Source: Bog-532 sp963732345
Lineage (GTDB): Bacteria > Actinomycetota > Actinomycetes > Streptosporangiales > Streptosporangiaceae
NCBI GenBank assembly: GCA_963732345.1
Contig: CAVSZI010000019.1
Coordinates: forward strand, 186,001-250,000
Direction: 5' to 3'
DNA: 64,000 nt
The notes under the pieces are model-generated. The model searched no databases. It saw only the letters and a program-made list of their open reading frames with translations, and was not told where the DNA came from. Of the stretch, positions 14,849 to 24,322 are shown one piece after another; within the stretch, counting starts at the first letter, position 1; the number at the start of each line of letters is the position of its first letter. Made by a program: the position numbers and the translations under genes.

Positions 14849-16992
14849 GCGACGCGGGGACCGCCGACTCGAAGGAACCGAAGGATCCGAACGAGACACC
14901 GACCGAGGTCCGGCAGCGGCACGCCGAGCTGAGCGCGCGGGTCACCGAGGCGCGGCACCGGTACTACGTGCTGGACGGGCCCACGATCTCGGACGCCGAG
15001 TTCGACACGCTGATGCGCGAACTGGAGGGCCTGGAGGACAGCTTCCCGGAGCTGCGCACCCCGGACTCGCCCACACAGCAGGTGGGCGGGTCGGTTTCCA
15101 CCCTGTTCACCCCGGTGGAGCACCTGCAGCGGCTGCTCAGCCTGGACAACTCGTTCTCCGCCGACGAGCTTGACGCCTGGGCCGACCGGGCGGCGCGCGG
15201 TGGCGGCACCGGGCCATACCTGTGCGAGCTGAAGATCGACGGACTGGCCATCGCGCTGGTTTACCGGAACGGCCGGCTGACCCGCGGCGCGACCCGCGGT
15301 GACGGGCGCACCGGTGAGGACGTCACGCCGAACATCCGCACCATCGGCTCGATCCCGGCGCAGCTGAAGGGCAGCGGATATCCGGAGACGCTGGAGGTGC
15401 GCGGCGAGGTCTTCCTGCCGGTCAAGGCGTTCGAGGAGCTGAACGAGCGGCTGACCGAGGCGGGTAAGCCAGCCTTCGCTAACCCGCGCAACTCGGGGGC
15501 AGGCTCACTGCGGCAGAAGGATCCACGGGTCACCGCCAGCCGCGCGCTCGACGTGATCGTGCACGGCGTCGGCCGGGTGGAGGGCATCCCCGACCGCGAG
15601 GAGCCGCCGGAGACCCAGTCCGGCTGGTATGAGCGGATGCGGGGCTGGGGGCTGCCGGTCAGCGACCGGATCAAGGTCGTGCCGGACCTGGCCGCGGTGC
15701 ACGACTACATCAACTTCTACGCCGAGCACCGGCACGACCCGCCGTACGAGATCGACGGCGTGGTGGTCAAGCTGGACCGGCTGGACGAACAGCGCGCGCT
15801 GGGCGCTACCTCGCGCGCGCCGCGCTGGGCCATGGCGTTCAAGTACCCGCCGGAAGAGGTCACTACCCGGCTGCTGGACATCCGGGTCAACGTGGGCCGG
15901 ACCGGCCGGGTGACGCCGTTCGGCGTGATGGAGCCGGCCAAGGTCAGTGGGTCGACGGTGGAGATGGCCACCCTGCACAACGCGGACGAGGTGAAGCGCA
16001 AGGGCGTGCTGATCGGCGACACGGTGGTGCTGCGCAAGGCCGGGGACGTGATCCCGGAGATCGTGGCTCCCGTGGCCGACCTGCGCACCGGTGACGAGCG
16101 CGAGTTCGAGTTCCCCACCCACTGCCCCGCGTGCGGTACGCGGCTGGCCCGGGAGGAGGACGAGGTCGACTGGCGCTGCCCGAACACCCGGTCCTGTCCG
16201 GCCCAGCTGCGCGAGCGGCTGTTCCACCTGGCCGGCCGGGGCGCTTTCGACATCGAGGTGCTGGGCTACGAAGCGGTCACCGCGCTGCTCGACGATCACC
16301 TGGTCACCGACGAGGGAGACTTGTTCGACCTGACCGAGGACAAGCTCAAGGCCTCGCCGTTCTTCGTCAACAAGCAGGGCACGCTGAAGGTCAACGCCGG
16401 GCGGCTGCTGGCCAACCTGGAAGTGGCCCGGCAGCGGTCGCTGTGGCGGATCCTGGTCGCGCTGTCCATCCGGCACGTCGGGCCGACCGCAGCCCGCGCG
16501 CTGGCCACCGAGTTCGGCTCGCTGGACGTGATCGCCGCGGCCAGCGTCGAGCAGCTCGCGGTGGTGGACGGCGTCGGGCCGACGATCGCGGCGTCGGTGG
16601 CCGACTGGTTCGGCGTGGACTGGCACGTCGCGATCGTGGACAAGTGGCGCGCGGCCGGTGTGCGTATGGAGGAGGAAGGCTTCGACCCCAGTGGGGCGAC
16701 GCCGCGGCGGCTGGCCGGGGTCACGGTCGTGATCACCGGGTCGCTGCCGGAGCTCAGCCGGGACGAGGCCGCGGAGGCGGTGCGCGCCGCGGGCGGGAAG
16801 GTCACCGGCTCGGTGTCGAAGAAGACCGACTTCGTGGTGGCGGGGGAGAACCCCGGCTCCAAGTACGACAAGGCCGTCGAGGTCGGCGTCCCTATCCTCG
16901 ACGAGGCCGCCTTCCGCGTCCTGCTGGCCGAGGGCCCGGACGCGTTCCGCCCCGAGCCCGCCACGAAGGAGGCAGGGCCGGCGCCGGAGTAG
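14845..16992 (+). CDS. ligA: NAD-dependent DNA ligase LigA
   Basis: LigA seals nicks in replication and repair using NAD. The 715 residues are of normal length. The adenylation lysine is Lys130 in the KIDG motif; the OB-fold follows; a four-cysteine zinc finger is seen around residue 430 (CPACGTRL, then CPNTRSCPAQ); helix-hairpin-helix repeats lie around 520-600 and a BRCT domain occupies about 620-700. The start overlaps the preceding gene by ATGA. A second ligase is not seen, so this should be essential. A very long antisense frame runs opposite it and is a codon-bias shadow. Confidence 0.97.
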   Translation: MSDAGTADSKEPKDPNETPTEVRQRHAELSARVTEARHRYYVLDGPTISDAEFDTLMRELEGLEDSFPELRTPDSPTQQVGGSVSTLFTPVEHLQRLLSLDNSFSADELDAWADRAARGGGTGPYLCELKIDGLAIALVYRNGRLTRGATRGDGRTGEDVTPNIRTIGSIPAQLKGSGYPETLEVRGEVFLPVKAFEELNERLTEAGKPAFANPRNSGAGSLRQKDPRVTASRALDVIVHGVGRVEGIPDREEPPETQSGWYERMRGWGLPVSDRIKVVPDLAAVHDYINFYAEHRHDPPYEIDGVVVKLDRLDEQRALGATSRAPRWAMAFKYPPEEVTTRLLDIRVNVGRTGRVTPFGVMEPAKVSGSTVEMATLHNADEVKRKGVLIGDTVVLRKAGDVIPEIVAPVADLRTGDEREFEFPTHCPACGTRLAREEDEVDWRCPNTRSCPAQLRERLFHLAGRGAFDIEVLGYEAVTALLDDHLVTDEGDLFDLTEDKLKASPFFVNKQGTLKVNAGRLLANLEVARQRSLWRILVALSIRHVGPTAARALATEFGSLDVIAAASVEQLAVVDGVGPTIAASVADWFGVDWHVAIVDKWRAAGVRMEEEGFDPSGATPRRLAGVTVVITGSLPELSRDEAAEAVRAAGGKVTGSVSKKTDFVVAGENPGSKYDKAVEVGVPILDEAAFRVLLAEGPDAFRPEPATKEAGPAPE

Positions 16993-17052
16993 CGGAGCGG
17001 CACCCGGTAAATCCGGTCGGGGAGGGGTGCGCGGGCTTCTAGGATGGCGTGC

Positions 17053-17346
17053 ATGTCCATTACCCGCGACGAGGTCGCCCATCTGGCCAGGCTGTCCAGG
17101 CTCGCCCTCGGCGAGGAGGAACTGGACCACCTCGCGCCCCAGCTTGACCAGATCATCTCGGCGGTCGCCCGGGTCCAGGAGATCGCCGCCGAGGGGATCC
17201 CGCCGACCTCGCACGCCCTGCCGCTCACCAACGTGTTCCGCGAGGACGAGATCGTCCCGTGCCTGCCCGTCGACGTGGTGCTCAGCCAGGCGCCGGCCGT
17301 GGAGCAGCAGCGGTTCAAGGTACCCCGGATCCTGGCGGAGGACTGA
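17053..17346 (+). CDS. gatC: Asp/Glu-tRNA amidotransferase subunit GatC
   Basis: GatC is the small subunit that clamps GatA to GatB in the complex that converts Glu-tRNA(Gln) to Gln-tRNA(Gln) and, where needed, Asp-tRNA(Asn) to Asn-tRNA(Asn). The 97-residue protein begins MSITRDEVAHLARLSRLALG, the family signature. An upstream in-frame ATG at 17044 falls inside the TAGGAT box at 17040-17045, so the ATG at 17053, seven bases after that box, is the better start and the transcript is probably leaderless. gatA starts four bases after the gatC stop. Confidence 0.95.
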   Translation: MSITRDEVAHLARLSRLALGEEELDHLAPQLDQIISAVARVQEIAAEGIPPTSHALPLTNVFREDEIVPCLPVDVVLSQAPAVEQQRFKVPRILAED

Positions 17347-17349
17347 CGC

Positions 17350-18894
17350 ATGAGCGAGCTCACCACGATGGCCGCGGCGGACCTGTCCGCCGCGCTGGTC
17401 AGCAAGGATGTCTCGGCTACCGAAGTCACCCAGGCGCACCTCGACCGGATCGCGGCGGTCGACGGCCGCGTGCACGCGTTCCTGCACGTCGCGTCGGAGG
17501 AGGCCCTCGCCGCGGCCGGGCGGGTGGACGAGCAGCGCGCGGCCGGCGCGGAGCCGGGCCCGCTGGCCGGGGTCCCGGTCGCGCTGAAGGATGTCTTCAC
17601 GACCACCGACATGCCGACCACGGCCGGCTCCCGGATCATCGAAAATTGGCGGCCGCCGTACGACGCGACGATCACCAGCCGCCTGCGCCGCGCCGGGGCC
17701 ATCATCCTCGGCAAGACCAACATGGACGAGTTCGCCATGGGCTCCTCCACGGAGAACTCCGCGTTCGGCCCCACCCGCAACCCGTGGGACCTGTCCCGGG
17801 TGCCCGGCGGCTCGTCGGGTGGCTCGGCGGCGTCGGTGGCCGCGTACGAGGCGCCGCTGGCCATCGGCACGGACACCGGCGGGTCGATCCGCCAGCCCGC
17901 GGCGGTCTGCGGCATCACCGGGATGAAGCCCACCTACGGCGGCAACTCCCGGTACGGGCTGATCGCGTTCGCGTCCTCGCTCGACACGCCAGGCCCGCTG
18001 GCCCGCACGGTGCTGGACGCGGCGCTGCTGCACGAGGCCATCTCGGGGCACGACCCGATGGACGCCACGTCCATCAACGAGGCGGTGCCGCCGGTGGTGG
18101 CCGCGGCCCGCCAGGCGGACGTGGCCGGCGTGCGGATCGGCGTGGTCACCGAACTCTCCGGCGAGGGCTACCAGCCGGGCGTGCTGTCGCGCTTCAGCCA
18201 GGCGATCGAGCTGCTCGAGTCGCTCGGCGCCAAGGTTACCGAGGTGTCCTGCCCGCACTTCCGCTACGCGCTGCCCGCGTACTACCTGATCGCGCCCAGC
18301 GAGTGCTCCTCCAACCTGGCCCGCTTCGACGCGATGCGCTACGGCCTGCGGGTCGGCGACGACGGCACCCGCAGCGCGGAGGAGGTCATGGCGCTGACCC
18401 GCGAGGCGGGGTTCGGCGCCGAGGTCAAGCGGCGCATCATGCTCGGCACGTACGCCCTGTCCAGTGGCTACTACGACGCCTACTACGGCAAGGCGCAGCA
18501 GGTCCGCACGCTGATCACGCGTGACTTCGAGGCGGCGTTCGGCCAGGTCGACGTGCTGGTCTCGCCGACCACGCCGACGACCGCCTTCCCGGTCGGGGAG
18601 CGGACCGACGACCCGATGTCGATGTACCTGGCCGACCTGTGCACGATCCCGTCGAACCTGGCCGGGAACGCGGCCATCTCGGTGCCGTGCGGCCTGGCCC
18701 CCGAGGACGGCCTGCCGGTCGGGCTGCAGATCATGGCGCCGGTGCTGGCCGACGACCGTGCCTACCGGGTCGCGGCCGCGGCGGAGGCCGCGTTCACCGG
18801 GCGCTGGGGCCATCCGCTGCTGGCCGGGGCGCGCGGCCTCGACCACCAGAGCGGGACCAGCACGACGAGTGAGACGAAGGGAGCGGGCCGATGA
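17350..18894 (+). CDS. gatA: Asp/Glu-tRNA amidotransferase subunit GatA
   Basis: GatA releases ammonia from glutamine for the amidation carried out by GatB. The amidase-signature catalytic triad is complete: Lys80 in VALKD, the cis-serine Ser155 in GGSSGGS, and the nucleophile Ser179 in DTGGSIRQPA. Length 514 is slightly above average. The ATG at 17350 has GGAGGA upstream inside the end of gatC, and its stop overlaps gatB by ATGA, so gatCAB is one coupled operon. Confidence 0.97.
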   Translation: MSELTTMAAADLSAALVSKDVSATEVTQAHLDRIAAVDGRVHAFLHVASEEALAAAGRVDEQRAAGAEPGPLAGVPVALKDVFTTTDMPTTAGSRIIENWRPPYDATITSRLRRAGAIILGKTNMDEFAMGSSTENSAFGPTRNPWDLSRVPGGSSGGSAASVAAYEAPLAIGTDTGGSIRQPAAVCGITGMKPTYGGNSRYGLIAFASSLDTPGPLARTVLDAALLHEAISGHDPMDATSINEAVPPVVAAARQADVAGVRIGVVTELSGEGYQPGVLSRFSQAIELLESLGAKVTEVSCPHFRYALPAYYLIAPSECSSNLARFDAMRYGLRVGDDGTRSAEEVMALTREAGFGAEVKRRIMLGTYALSSGYYDAYYGKAQQVRTLITRDFEAAFGQVDVLVSPTTPTTAFPVGERTDDPMSMYLADLCTIPSNLAGNAAISVPCGLAPEDGLPVGLQIMAPVLADDRAYRVAAAAEAAFTGRWGHPLLAGARGLDHQSGTSTTSETKGAGR

Positions 18895-20408
18895 CGGCCG
18901 AACCGCTGCCGCCCATCCCGTACGCGGAGGCGCTGACGCGTTACCAGCCGGCGATCGGCCTGGAAACGCACGTCGAGCTGGGCACGCTGACCAAGCTGTT
19001 CTGCGGCTGCCCGGTCCAGTTCGGCGGGGAGCCGAACACGCACGTCTGCCCGGTCTGCCTCGGCCTGCCCGGCTCGCTGCCGGTACCGTCCCGGGCCGCG
19101 ATCGAGTTCACCATCCGGATCGGGCTGGCGCTGAACTGCTCGATCGCGGAGTGGTGCCGGTTCGCGCGGAAGAACTACTTCTACCCGGACATGCCCAAGG
19201 ACTTCCAGATCTCCCAGTACGACGAGCCGCTGTGCACCGACGGCTGGCTCGACGTGATGGTGGACGAGGGTGACGCCGAGCCGCAGCAGGTACGGGTCGG
19301 CATCGAGCGCGTGCATCTGGAGGAGGACACCGGCAAATCGCTGCACGTGGGCGGGGCCACCGGCCGGATCCAGGGCGCCGACTACTCGCTGGTCGACTAC
19401 AACCGGGCCGGCATCCCGCTGGTGGAGATCGTGACCAAGCCGATCACCGGCGCGGGTGCGGCCGCCCCCGCGGTGGCCCGTACCTACGTCGCGGAGCTGC
19501 GGGAGGTCGTCCGGTCCCTGGGCGTGTCCGACGTGCGCATGGAGGAGGGCTCTCTGCGCTGCGACGTGAACACCTCGCTGGCGCCCCGCGGCTCGGCGGT
19601 GCTGGGCACCCGGACGGAGACCAAGAACGTCAACTCGCTGCGCTCGGTGGAGCGGGCCGTCCGGTCCGAGATCGAGCGGCAGGCCGCTGTGCTGGACGCG
19701 GGCGGAAAGGTGGCCCTGGAGACCCGGCATTTCCACGAGGACACCGGCATCACGACGCCCGGCCGCAGCAAGGAGGAGGCGGAGGACTACCGCTACTTCC
19801 CCGAGCCGGACCTGGTGCCGCTGGCCCCGCCCCGCGAATGGGTGGAGCGGATCCGGCGGTCGCTGCCCGAGCTGCCCTCGGCGCGGCGGGAACGGCTCCA
19901 GGCCGAGTGGCACCTGTCCGACGCCGACATGGCCGCGCTGCGTAACGCGGACGCGTTCGACCTGGTAGCCGGTACCGTGGCCGCGGGCGCGTCCCCGGCT
20001 GACGCCCGGAAGTGGTGGCTGGGCGAGCTGTCCCGCCGCGCGAACGAGACCGGCACCGCGCTGTCCGCCCTCCCGATTGCGCCCGATCAGGTGGCCCGGG
20101 TCGCGGGCCTGGTGTCGTCCGGCGCGCTGAACGACCGGCTGGCCCGCCAGGTGATCGACGGAGTGCTGGCCGGCGAGGGCACCCCGGACGATGTGGTCAA
20201 GGCGCGCGGCCTGGCCGTGGTCAGTGACGACAGCGCGCTGCAGGCCGCGGTTGACGAGGCCGTCGCCGCTCACCCGGACGTCGCGGAAAGGGTCCGCAGC
20301 GGCAAGATCCCCGCGGCCGGCGTTCTGGTCGGAGCGGTCATGAAGGCCACTCGCGGCCAAGCCGACGCCGCCAAAGTCCGCCAGCTAATCCTGGCGAGAC
20401 TGACCTAA
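18891..20408 (+). CDS. gatB: Asp/Glu-tRNA amidotransferase subunit GatB
   Basis: GatB binds the misacylated tRNA, phosphorylates the acyl group and transfers ammonia to it. The signatures IGLETHVELGT near residue 20 and the CPVCLGLPGSLP zinc-site motif near residue 50 are present, as is the helical YqeY-like tail after about residue 360. 505 residues. Start overlaps gatA by ATGA. The stop overlaps by four bases the convergent carboxylase epsilon gene on the minus strand, an unusually tight junction without room for a terminator. Confidence 0.97.
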   Translation: MTAEPLPPIPYAEALTRYQPAIGLETHVELGTLTKLFCGCPVQFGGEPNTHVCPVCLGLPGSLPVPSRAAIEFTIRIGLALNCSIAEWCRFARKNYFYPDMPKDFQISQYDEPLCTDGWLDVMVDEGDAEPQQVRVGIERVHLEEDTGKSLHVGGATGRIQGADYSLVDYNRAGIPLVEIVTKPITGAGAAAPAVARTYVAELREVVRSLGVSDVRMEEGSLRCDVNTSLAPRGSAVLGTRTETKNVNSLRSVERAVRSEIERQAAVLDAGGKVALETRHFHEDTGITTPGRSKEEAEDYRYFPEPDLVPLAPPREWVERIRRSLPELPSARRERLQAEWHLSDADMAALRNADAFDLVAGTVAAGASPADARKWWLGELSRRANETGTALSALPIAPDQVARVAGLVSSGALNDRLARQVIDGVLAGEGTPDDVVKARGLAVVSDDSALQAAVDEAVAAHPDVAERVRSGKIPAAGVLVGAVMKATRGQADAAKVRQLILARLT

Positions 20409-20650
20409 CCGCGGGGGAGGGCGGAGCGCCGCCAGCCGTCTGGGCTGGGGAATATCGGCGCGCGCAGTTGCCGGGATCTGTCCGAGCATGCCGAACGGGC
20501 CCGGCTGGGAGTCGTCCTGGCCGCTGCCGCGGCGGCGGAGGCCGCGTCCCGGCGGACGGCAAGGACGGCCAGGATCGCGGCGATCTCCTCGGTGCTGGCG
20601 TGACCGCGGATGATGCGCAGGAGCGGCTGGCCTGACTGGTCTGCTGGCAC
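20405..20650 (-). CDS. accE: Acyl-CoA carboxylase epsilon subunit
   Basis: The 81-residue protein has the actinobacterial epsilon-subunit pattern: PLLRIIRGHASTEEIAAILA at the N-terminus, an Ala-rich middle, and a C-terminal Trp motif DGWRRSALPRG. The epsilon subunit stabilises the alpha-beta complex of propionyl-/acetyl-CoA carboxylase. Normally it lies directly after its beta-subunit gene; here the nearest beta gene (26081-27706, same strand) is 5.4 kb away. GTG start. It could instead be co-transcribed with the NYN gene upstream at 20787. Easily missed because of size. Confidence 0.85.
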   Translation of the reverse strand: MPADQSGQPLLRIIRGHASTEEIAAILAVLAVRRDAASAAAAAARTTPSRARSACSDRSRQLRAPIFPSPDGWRRSALPRG

Positions 20651-20657
20651 GGGGCCA

Positions 20658-20786
20658 GTCTACGGGCCAGTCCGGGGGGCCAGCCCTGCCGGGCCGGAGC
20701 CCAGTCCTGTGGGCCAGTCTGAGGGGCCCAGCCCTGCCGGGCCTGTCCTGCGGGGCTGGTCTGCGGGCGACCAGTTTCCGGGTGGC
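20658..20786. repeat. Imperfect GGGCCAGTC repeats
   Basis: The gap between the epsilon-subunit gene and the NYN gene is built from degenerate copies of GGGCCAGTC and of CAGCCCTGCCGGGCC. The latter occurs twice, at about 20681 and 20731. The pattern may form hairpins acting as a terminator for the NYN gene, or may simply be slipped-strand expansion. Confidence 0.5.
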
Positions 20787-21866
20787 CTAGTCGCGTGAGC
20801 GGCCCACGGTGATGCCGAACTCACGATGCACCCGGACCCAGAACGCGTCCCGCAGCCATTCGCGCGCCTCCTGGTAGGCGCGCAGCGACAGGCCGAGCTC
20901 CTTCTCCGCCTCGACCAGCAGCTCCTTGTCGATGACCGGCGGCAGGATCGGGCCGGGGAGCAGGTCGCGGATGTTGTCGGTGCCGCGGGTCAGGATCCAC
21001 TTCTGCGCCACGTGCTCGCCCGCCTCCTCCACCCGCGACCGGTCCGGCCCGAGCCGGGCTGCGGCCGGGGTGGGCTGCCCCGGGCCCGCGCCGGTGCCCA
21101 CTCCGGGCGCGTGCGGCCCATGTGCCGCCGGAACGCCGCCGCCATGCGCGGCCGCGCCTGCTAGGGGCGCGCTCGGGTACGGGGAGTGAGCGGGCTTGCC
21201 AGGCGCGCGTGTCGGTACCCGGTCGCCGAAGAGCTGCGCCGGGGAGGGTACGGTGCTGGCGGGCGGCTCTTCGGGGCGGGCGGTCTCGACCACGCTGACC
21301 GGCTGCCGGGTGAAGTAGGGCTTGACGAACGCGCTGTCCAGGATCTCGACCGTGTCAGACTCCCAGACCAGCCGTTCGGCCTGGTTCGTGCCGTAGGGCG
21401 GCTCGATGCCCCACAGGTGGACGCGCACGCCGTAGGCCTGCGCGGCCTCCACGGCCGGCACCATGTCCTCGTCGCCGGCGACCAGGACCGCGTCGGTGAT
21501 CGCGTGATGCCGGGCCAGCGCCTCCATGTCCGCGCGGATCTGCGCGTCCACGCCCTTCTGCTGGCCGCGCGCGTTGAGGTTGCCGAGCCGAAGTTTGACC
21601 AGTGGCATCTGGGCGATGACACGCTGATCGATGGTGGGCACGCGGTCGCGGGCCGCGTCGTACCAGTACACCCGCAGCAGCTCGCCGCGGACGAGCTCGT
21701 CCGCGTGCTTGCTGACCGCCTGGATGAGCGGCACGGCGTCGACCCGGAAGTCGCGGCGTGAGCTCGTGCCGAGTAGCAGTTCCCCGGCGGCAGCGAAAAT
21801 GTAGCCCACGTCGACCATGACGGCATAGCGGGCCAGCAGCGGGAGTGGGGCTCCGTATTCGCTCAT
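20787..21866 (-). CDS. NYN-domain (PIN-like) ribonuclease-like protein
   Basis: Residues about 10-190 form a NYN/PIN-like nuclease domain. The acidic residues expected at the active site appear in AVMVDVGYIF (first Asp), DAQIRADM (middle) and AVLVAGDEDMVPAVE (SGD-like motif). Such proteins usually cut or bind RNA. A Pro/Ala-rich linker follows, and a C-terminal alpha-helical domain (about 280-359) that I cannot name, perhaps a LOTUS/OST-HTH-like RNA-binding module. ATG at 21866 is preferred over TTG at 21875, which is too close to the TAGAGT box. Location next to gatB is common in actinobacteria. Confidence 0.8.
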   Translation of the reverse strand: MSEYGAPLPLLARYAVMVDVGYIFAAAGELLLGTSSRRDFRVDAVPLIQAVSKHADELVRGELLRVYWYDAARDRVPTIDQRVIAQMPLVKLRLGNLNARGQQKGVDAQIRADMEALARHHAITDAVLVAGDEDMVPAVEAAQAYGVRVHLWGIEPPYGTNQAERLVWESDTVEILDSAFVKPYFTRQPVSVVETARPEEPPASTVPSPAQLFGDRVPTRAPGKPAHSPYPSAPLAGAAAHGGGVPAAHGPHAPGVGTGAGPGQPTPAAARLGPDRSRVEEAGEHVAQKWILTRGTDNIRDLLPGPILPPVIDKELLVEAEKELGLSLRAYQEAREWLRDAFWVRVHREFGITVGRSRD

Positions 21867-21899
21867 CGTGTTCAAGACTCTAGGGCAGGCCGCCGGGTG

Positions 21900-22260
21900 G
21901 CCATGCCGTCGGAAATACTGGAGTCAGAAAAGACAAACAGATTGTAAAAGGCGGGAAAAAGGTAAAGCAGCGCCGGGGGTTGGATAGAAGAGATAGTAAC
22001 TGTGGGTCAGGGAGAAGAACATCGAAGATGAAGGCGTAGAAAAAGGCGGTCAGTAAAGCAAAAGAAAAGATGAAGTAGAGACAACATTGAAGTAGAGAAA
22101 GAAGAAGATAAGATAAAAGCTATTGCAACCAGGATAACATAAAAGGTAAGCTTCATCAGCACTGTACTGTGGATATATAGGAATAAGAGAAGGGAGAAAA
22201 AAGATGTTAATACCTCAGAGTACCGTGCTTATCCGCGCGATAGCAGTCAGGAGCTGGATA
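21900..22260. other. Purine-rich, GC-poor segment
   Basis: About 300 bases (roughly 21925-22215) consist largely of A and G on the plus strand. For example, 22021-22080 has 48 purines in 60 bases and only five C. Stops occur in all frames, so it is not coding. Nothing else in the window looks like it. It separates the NYN gene from the decayed GAF-ANTAR genes. It may be foreign DNA, a recombination scar, or a matrix- or RNA-binding tract; no gene or RNA fold is recognisable by eye. Confidence 0.7.
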
Positions 22261-22429
22261 GCGCGAACGTAGATCTTAGGTGACGTATGCGCGTGGGTTT
22301 AAGCTGTTACACGCTCCAGATGGTAGGAGACCTTCGTCTCATAAGCTGAGGGCACGTTATCTTCAGACACAGCATGGCCGTAGGAGAATCGCCATTTACC
22401 GCGTCCTGCGGCCGAGAGGAAGTTGCCGT

Positions 22430-23105
22430 GCCGGCACACGCCGCTGTCGTGAGACTGTCGATCACTGCCCTGGCCCGCAGGGAACCTGCCCCGTGGCTGT
22501 CCGGCATGCGATCATCGCCTGCGCGGAGGTACTCGCGCGGGAGCGCCTCTGTAGGTCGCGGCGGACACCGGCCTACGAGCCCTGTTCGCCACCGAGGCCG
22601 CAGTGACGAGCTGGCGGAGCTGCAAACCACCCTCGGTGAGGGGCCAGCCATTACGCCGGGCAGGGCAACGTTCCCGTGCTGGCCCCTGACCTGAACCTGC
22701 CCGAGGCGCAGGTCCGCTGGCCGGAGTTCGCACCCATGGCGCTGACGCGCGGCGTGACGGCCGTCTTCGCGTCCCGGTGAGCTCGGGCGCGGCCCGGCTG
22801 AGGGTGCTGTGCCTGTCCAGGAGCAGCCCTGCGCGCTGGGCCGGGACCAGCTCGAACGGTGCTCCTGTACGCCGACGCGGCAATGCGCTGGCCCTTGACG
22901 TCGCGGTGGCTTGGCCCAGACCGCCGTGGACGCGGCGTTTCTGAGCGCAGGGCCAGGTTCACCAGGCGACCGGGATGATCTCGGTGCAGCTGGGCATCCC
23001 GTGACCGTGCTCTGGTGCGTTACTGGCCCACGTCCACGCCCAGGCCCAGCCGATCTCACGGGTCGAGGCCGATCTGGTAGGCAGGCGGCCTCTTTCGCCG
23101 GCCAG
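22430..23105 (+). pseudogene. GAF-ANTAR regulator, decayed copy 1
   Basis: Pieces of one protein appear in order but in different frames: VAADTGLRALFATEAA, then DELAELQTTLGEGP (GAF core), then LAPDLNLPEAQVRWPEFAPM, then a FAFPV-like strand, and finally the ANTAR-like end with QATGMISVQLGIPVTV and a HAHAQAQPISRV helix. ANTAR proteins bind RNA hairpins and antiterminate transcription, and the GAF domain senses a ligand. At least four frame changes are needed to read through. Boundaries are approximate because the N-terminus is too eroded to place. Confidence 0.7.
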
Positions 23106-23249
23106 TTCACCACCTTCCCTCAGGCGCGCACCCGAGGCCAGACTGGGGCGGTAACCAACGTACGCTCGGCATCGCCTCGCGGCCCGGCCCCACCCCGGCA
23201 GCAGACCAGGGACAAGACCCCGAGGACAAGGACGAGGGATGGAAGGCCA

Positions 23250-23934
23250 ATGAGCCCCTCGGACAGGCTCGCATGGCGAGCCTTCGTCAAGGTCGCCGAT
23301 ACCCTGCTGTCCGACTTCGACACATTGAATTCCTGAATACGCTGGCCGAGTACAGTGTCGAGCTGCTCGGCGTCTCCGCGTGCGGGATTCTGCTGGCGGA
23401 ACCGGTTGGCAACCTGGATCTTGTCGCCGCATCGACCGATACTGGCCCGAGTCCCACTGTCCAAGCGCGTACCCGAGGCCCTGGCGCGACCATTTCGCCC
23501 AGGTTCTCGACCGACCTCCCCGAGCCGGGGGGGGCCGCCCCGTGCATGGCGGCTGGGTTCGCGCGTGCACGCTATGCGATGCGGCTGCGCCTGCAGGCTG
23601 TCGGTGCCCTCACCTTCCGCCCCGGGCCACTGGATGCCGAAACCACGGAACTGGGCCAGGCGCTCGCCGACGTGGCCACGATCGGCATCCTGCTCAGCGC
23701 CGGTAGAGTCATGAGGTGTCACGGAACAGCTGCAGGTAGCCCTGAACAGCCGGATAGTGATCGAGCAGCCCAGGGGCGTGCTCGCGGAGCGTGTGCAGGT
23801 GGGCATCGACACGGCCTTTAGCGCGTTGAGCGGCTACGCCCGCGACCGTAATCTGAAACTCGCCGAGTCGCCAGGGCCGTCCGGTCGGCGACCTCGACAT
23901 AGTGCTGCCCGCGGGCCGGGCAGCCCGCGCATGA
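23250..23934 (+). pseudogene. GAF-ANTAR regulator, decayed copy 2
   Basis: ATG at 23250 opens MSPSDRLAWRAFVKVADTLL, which meets a stop after FDTLNS. One base-frame away the expected GAF continues as EFLNTLAEYSVELLGVSACG, later RYAMRLRLQAVGALTF and LGQALADVATIGIL. The ANTAR part follows in a further frame (QLQVALNSRIVIEQPRGVLA, then GIDTAFSALSGYARDRNLKL), and the C-terminal GDLDIVLPAGRAARA ends at 23934. The ANTAR alanine and aromatic positions are intact, so decay is recent. It is adjacent to copy 1, so this was a tandem pair. Confidence 0.85.
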
Positions 23935-24022
23935 CTGGGCCAGGTCCGGAGGCTGACCTGCGGCCCAGCGCAGCTCGGGTGTCCGAGTCATATCCGGCCG
24001 TCATGTTCCCAAGGCCCCGGCG

Positions 24023-24322
24023 TTACAGCGGCTCGGTAGCCCATGTCCAGCCGTGGGCCTCATCGTGGACCGGCCGGACCAGGAACGCCCCGGACGCGTC
24101 CGACAACTGGGCGATGATCCGCATCAGGTGCCGGTGAAAATCGGCCGGCGGGCGGACACCGTGCTGCCGGCCCTGGTCGGCGAGGGTCACGGTCGCGCCC
24201 TCGCCGTGGCCGAGCCGGGCCGTGACGTTGCCGTTGTAGTCGATGCCTACTCCGACGATCGCGCTAGCGCGGACGATATCGCTCCCGTCGTCCTTGGCTA
24301 TCCATACATCGGGCGTGTTCAT
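24023..24322 (-). CDS. Conserved-looking small protein of unknown function (99 residues)
   Basis: ATG at 24322 has GGAGGT seven bases upstream, a strong start that trims a longer open frame. The protein begins MNTPDVWIAKDDGSDIVRAS and is mixed alpha/beta with a hydrophilic surface, no membrane helix and no cysteine pair. The terminal half carries a DFHRHLMRIIAQLSDASGAF helix. I do not recognise the family. It is divergent from the desaturase gene and shares an approximately 260-base upstream region with it. Confidence 0.65.
   Translation of the reverse strand: MNTPDVWIAKDDGSDIVRASAIVGVGIDYNGNVTARLGHGEGATVTLADQGRQHGVRPPADFHRHLMRIIAQLSDASGAFLVRPVHDEAHGWTWATEPL

Noticed and set aside
15505..18846. 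Very long minus-strand open frame (over 1100 codons) opposite ligA-gatC-gatA
   Set aside because: It is a shadow created by the strong GC third-position bias of the plus-strand genes; composition is low-complexity Arg/Gly/His and there is no ribosome binding site.
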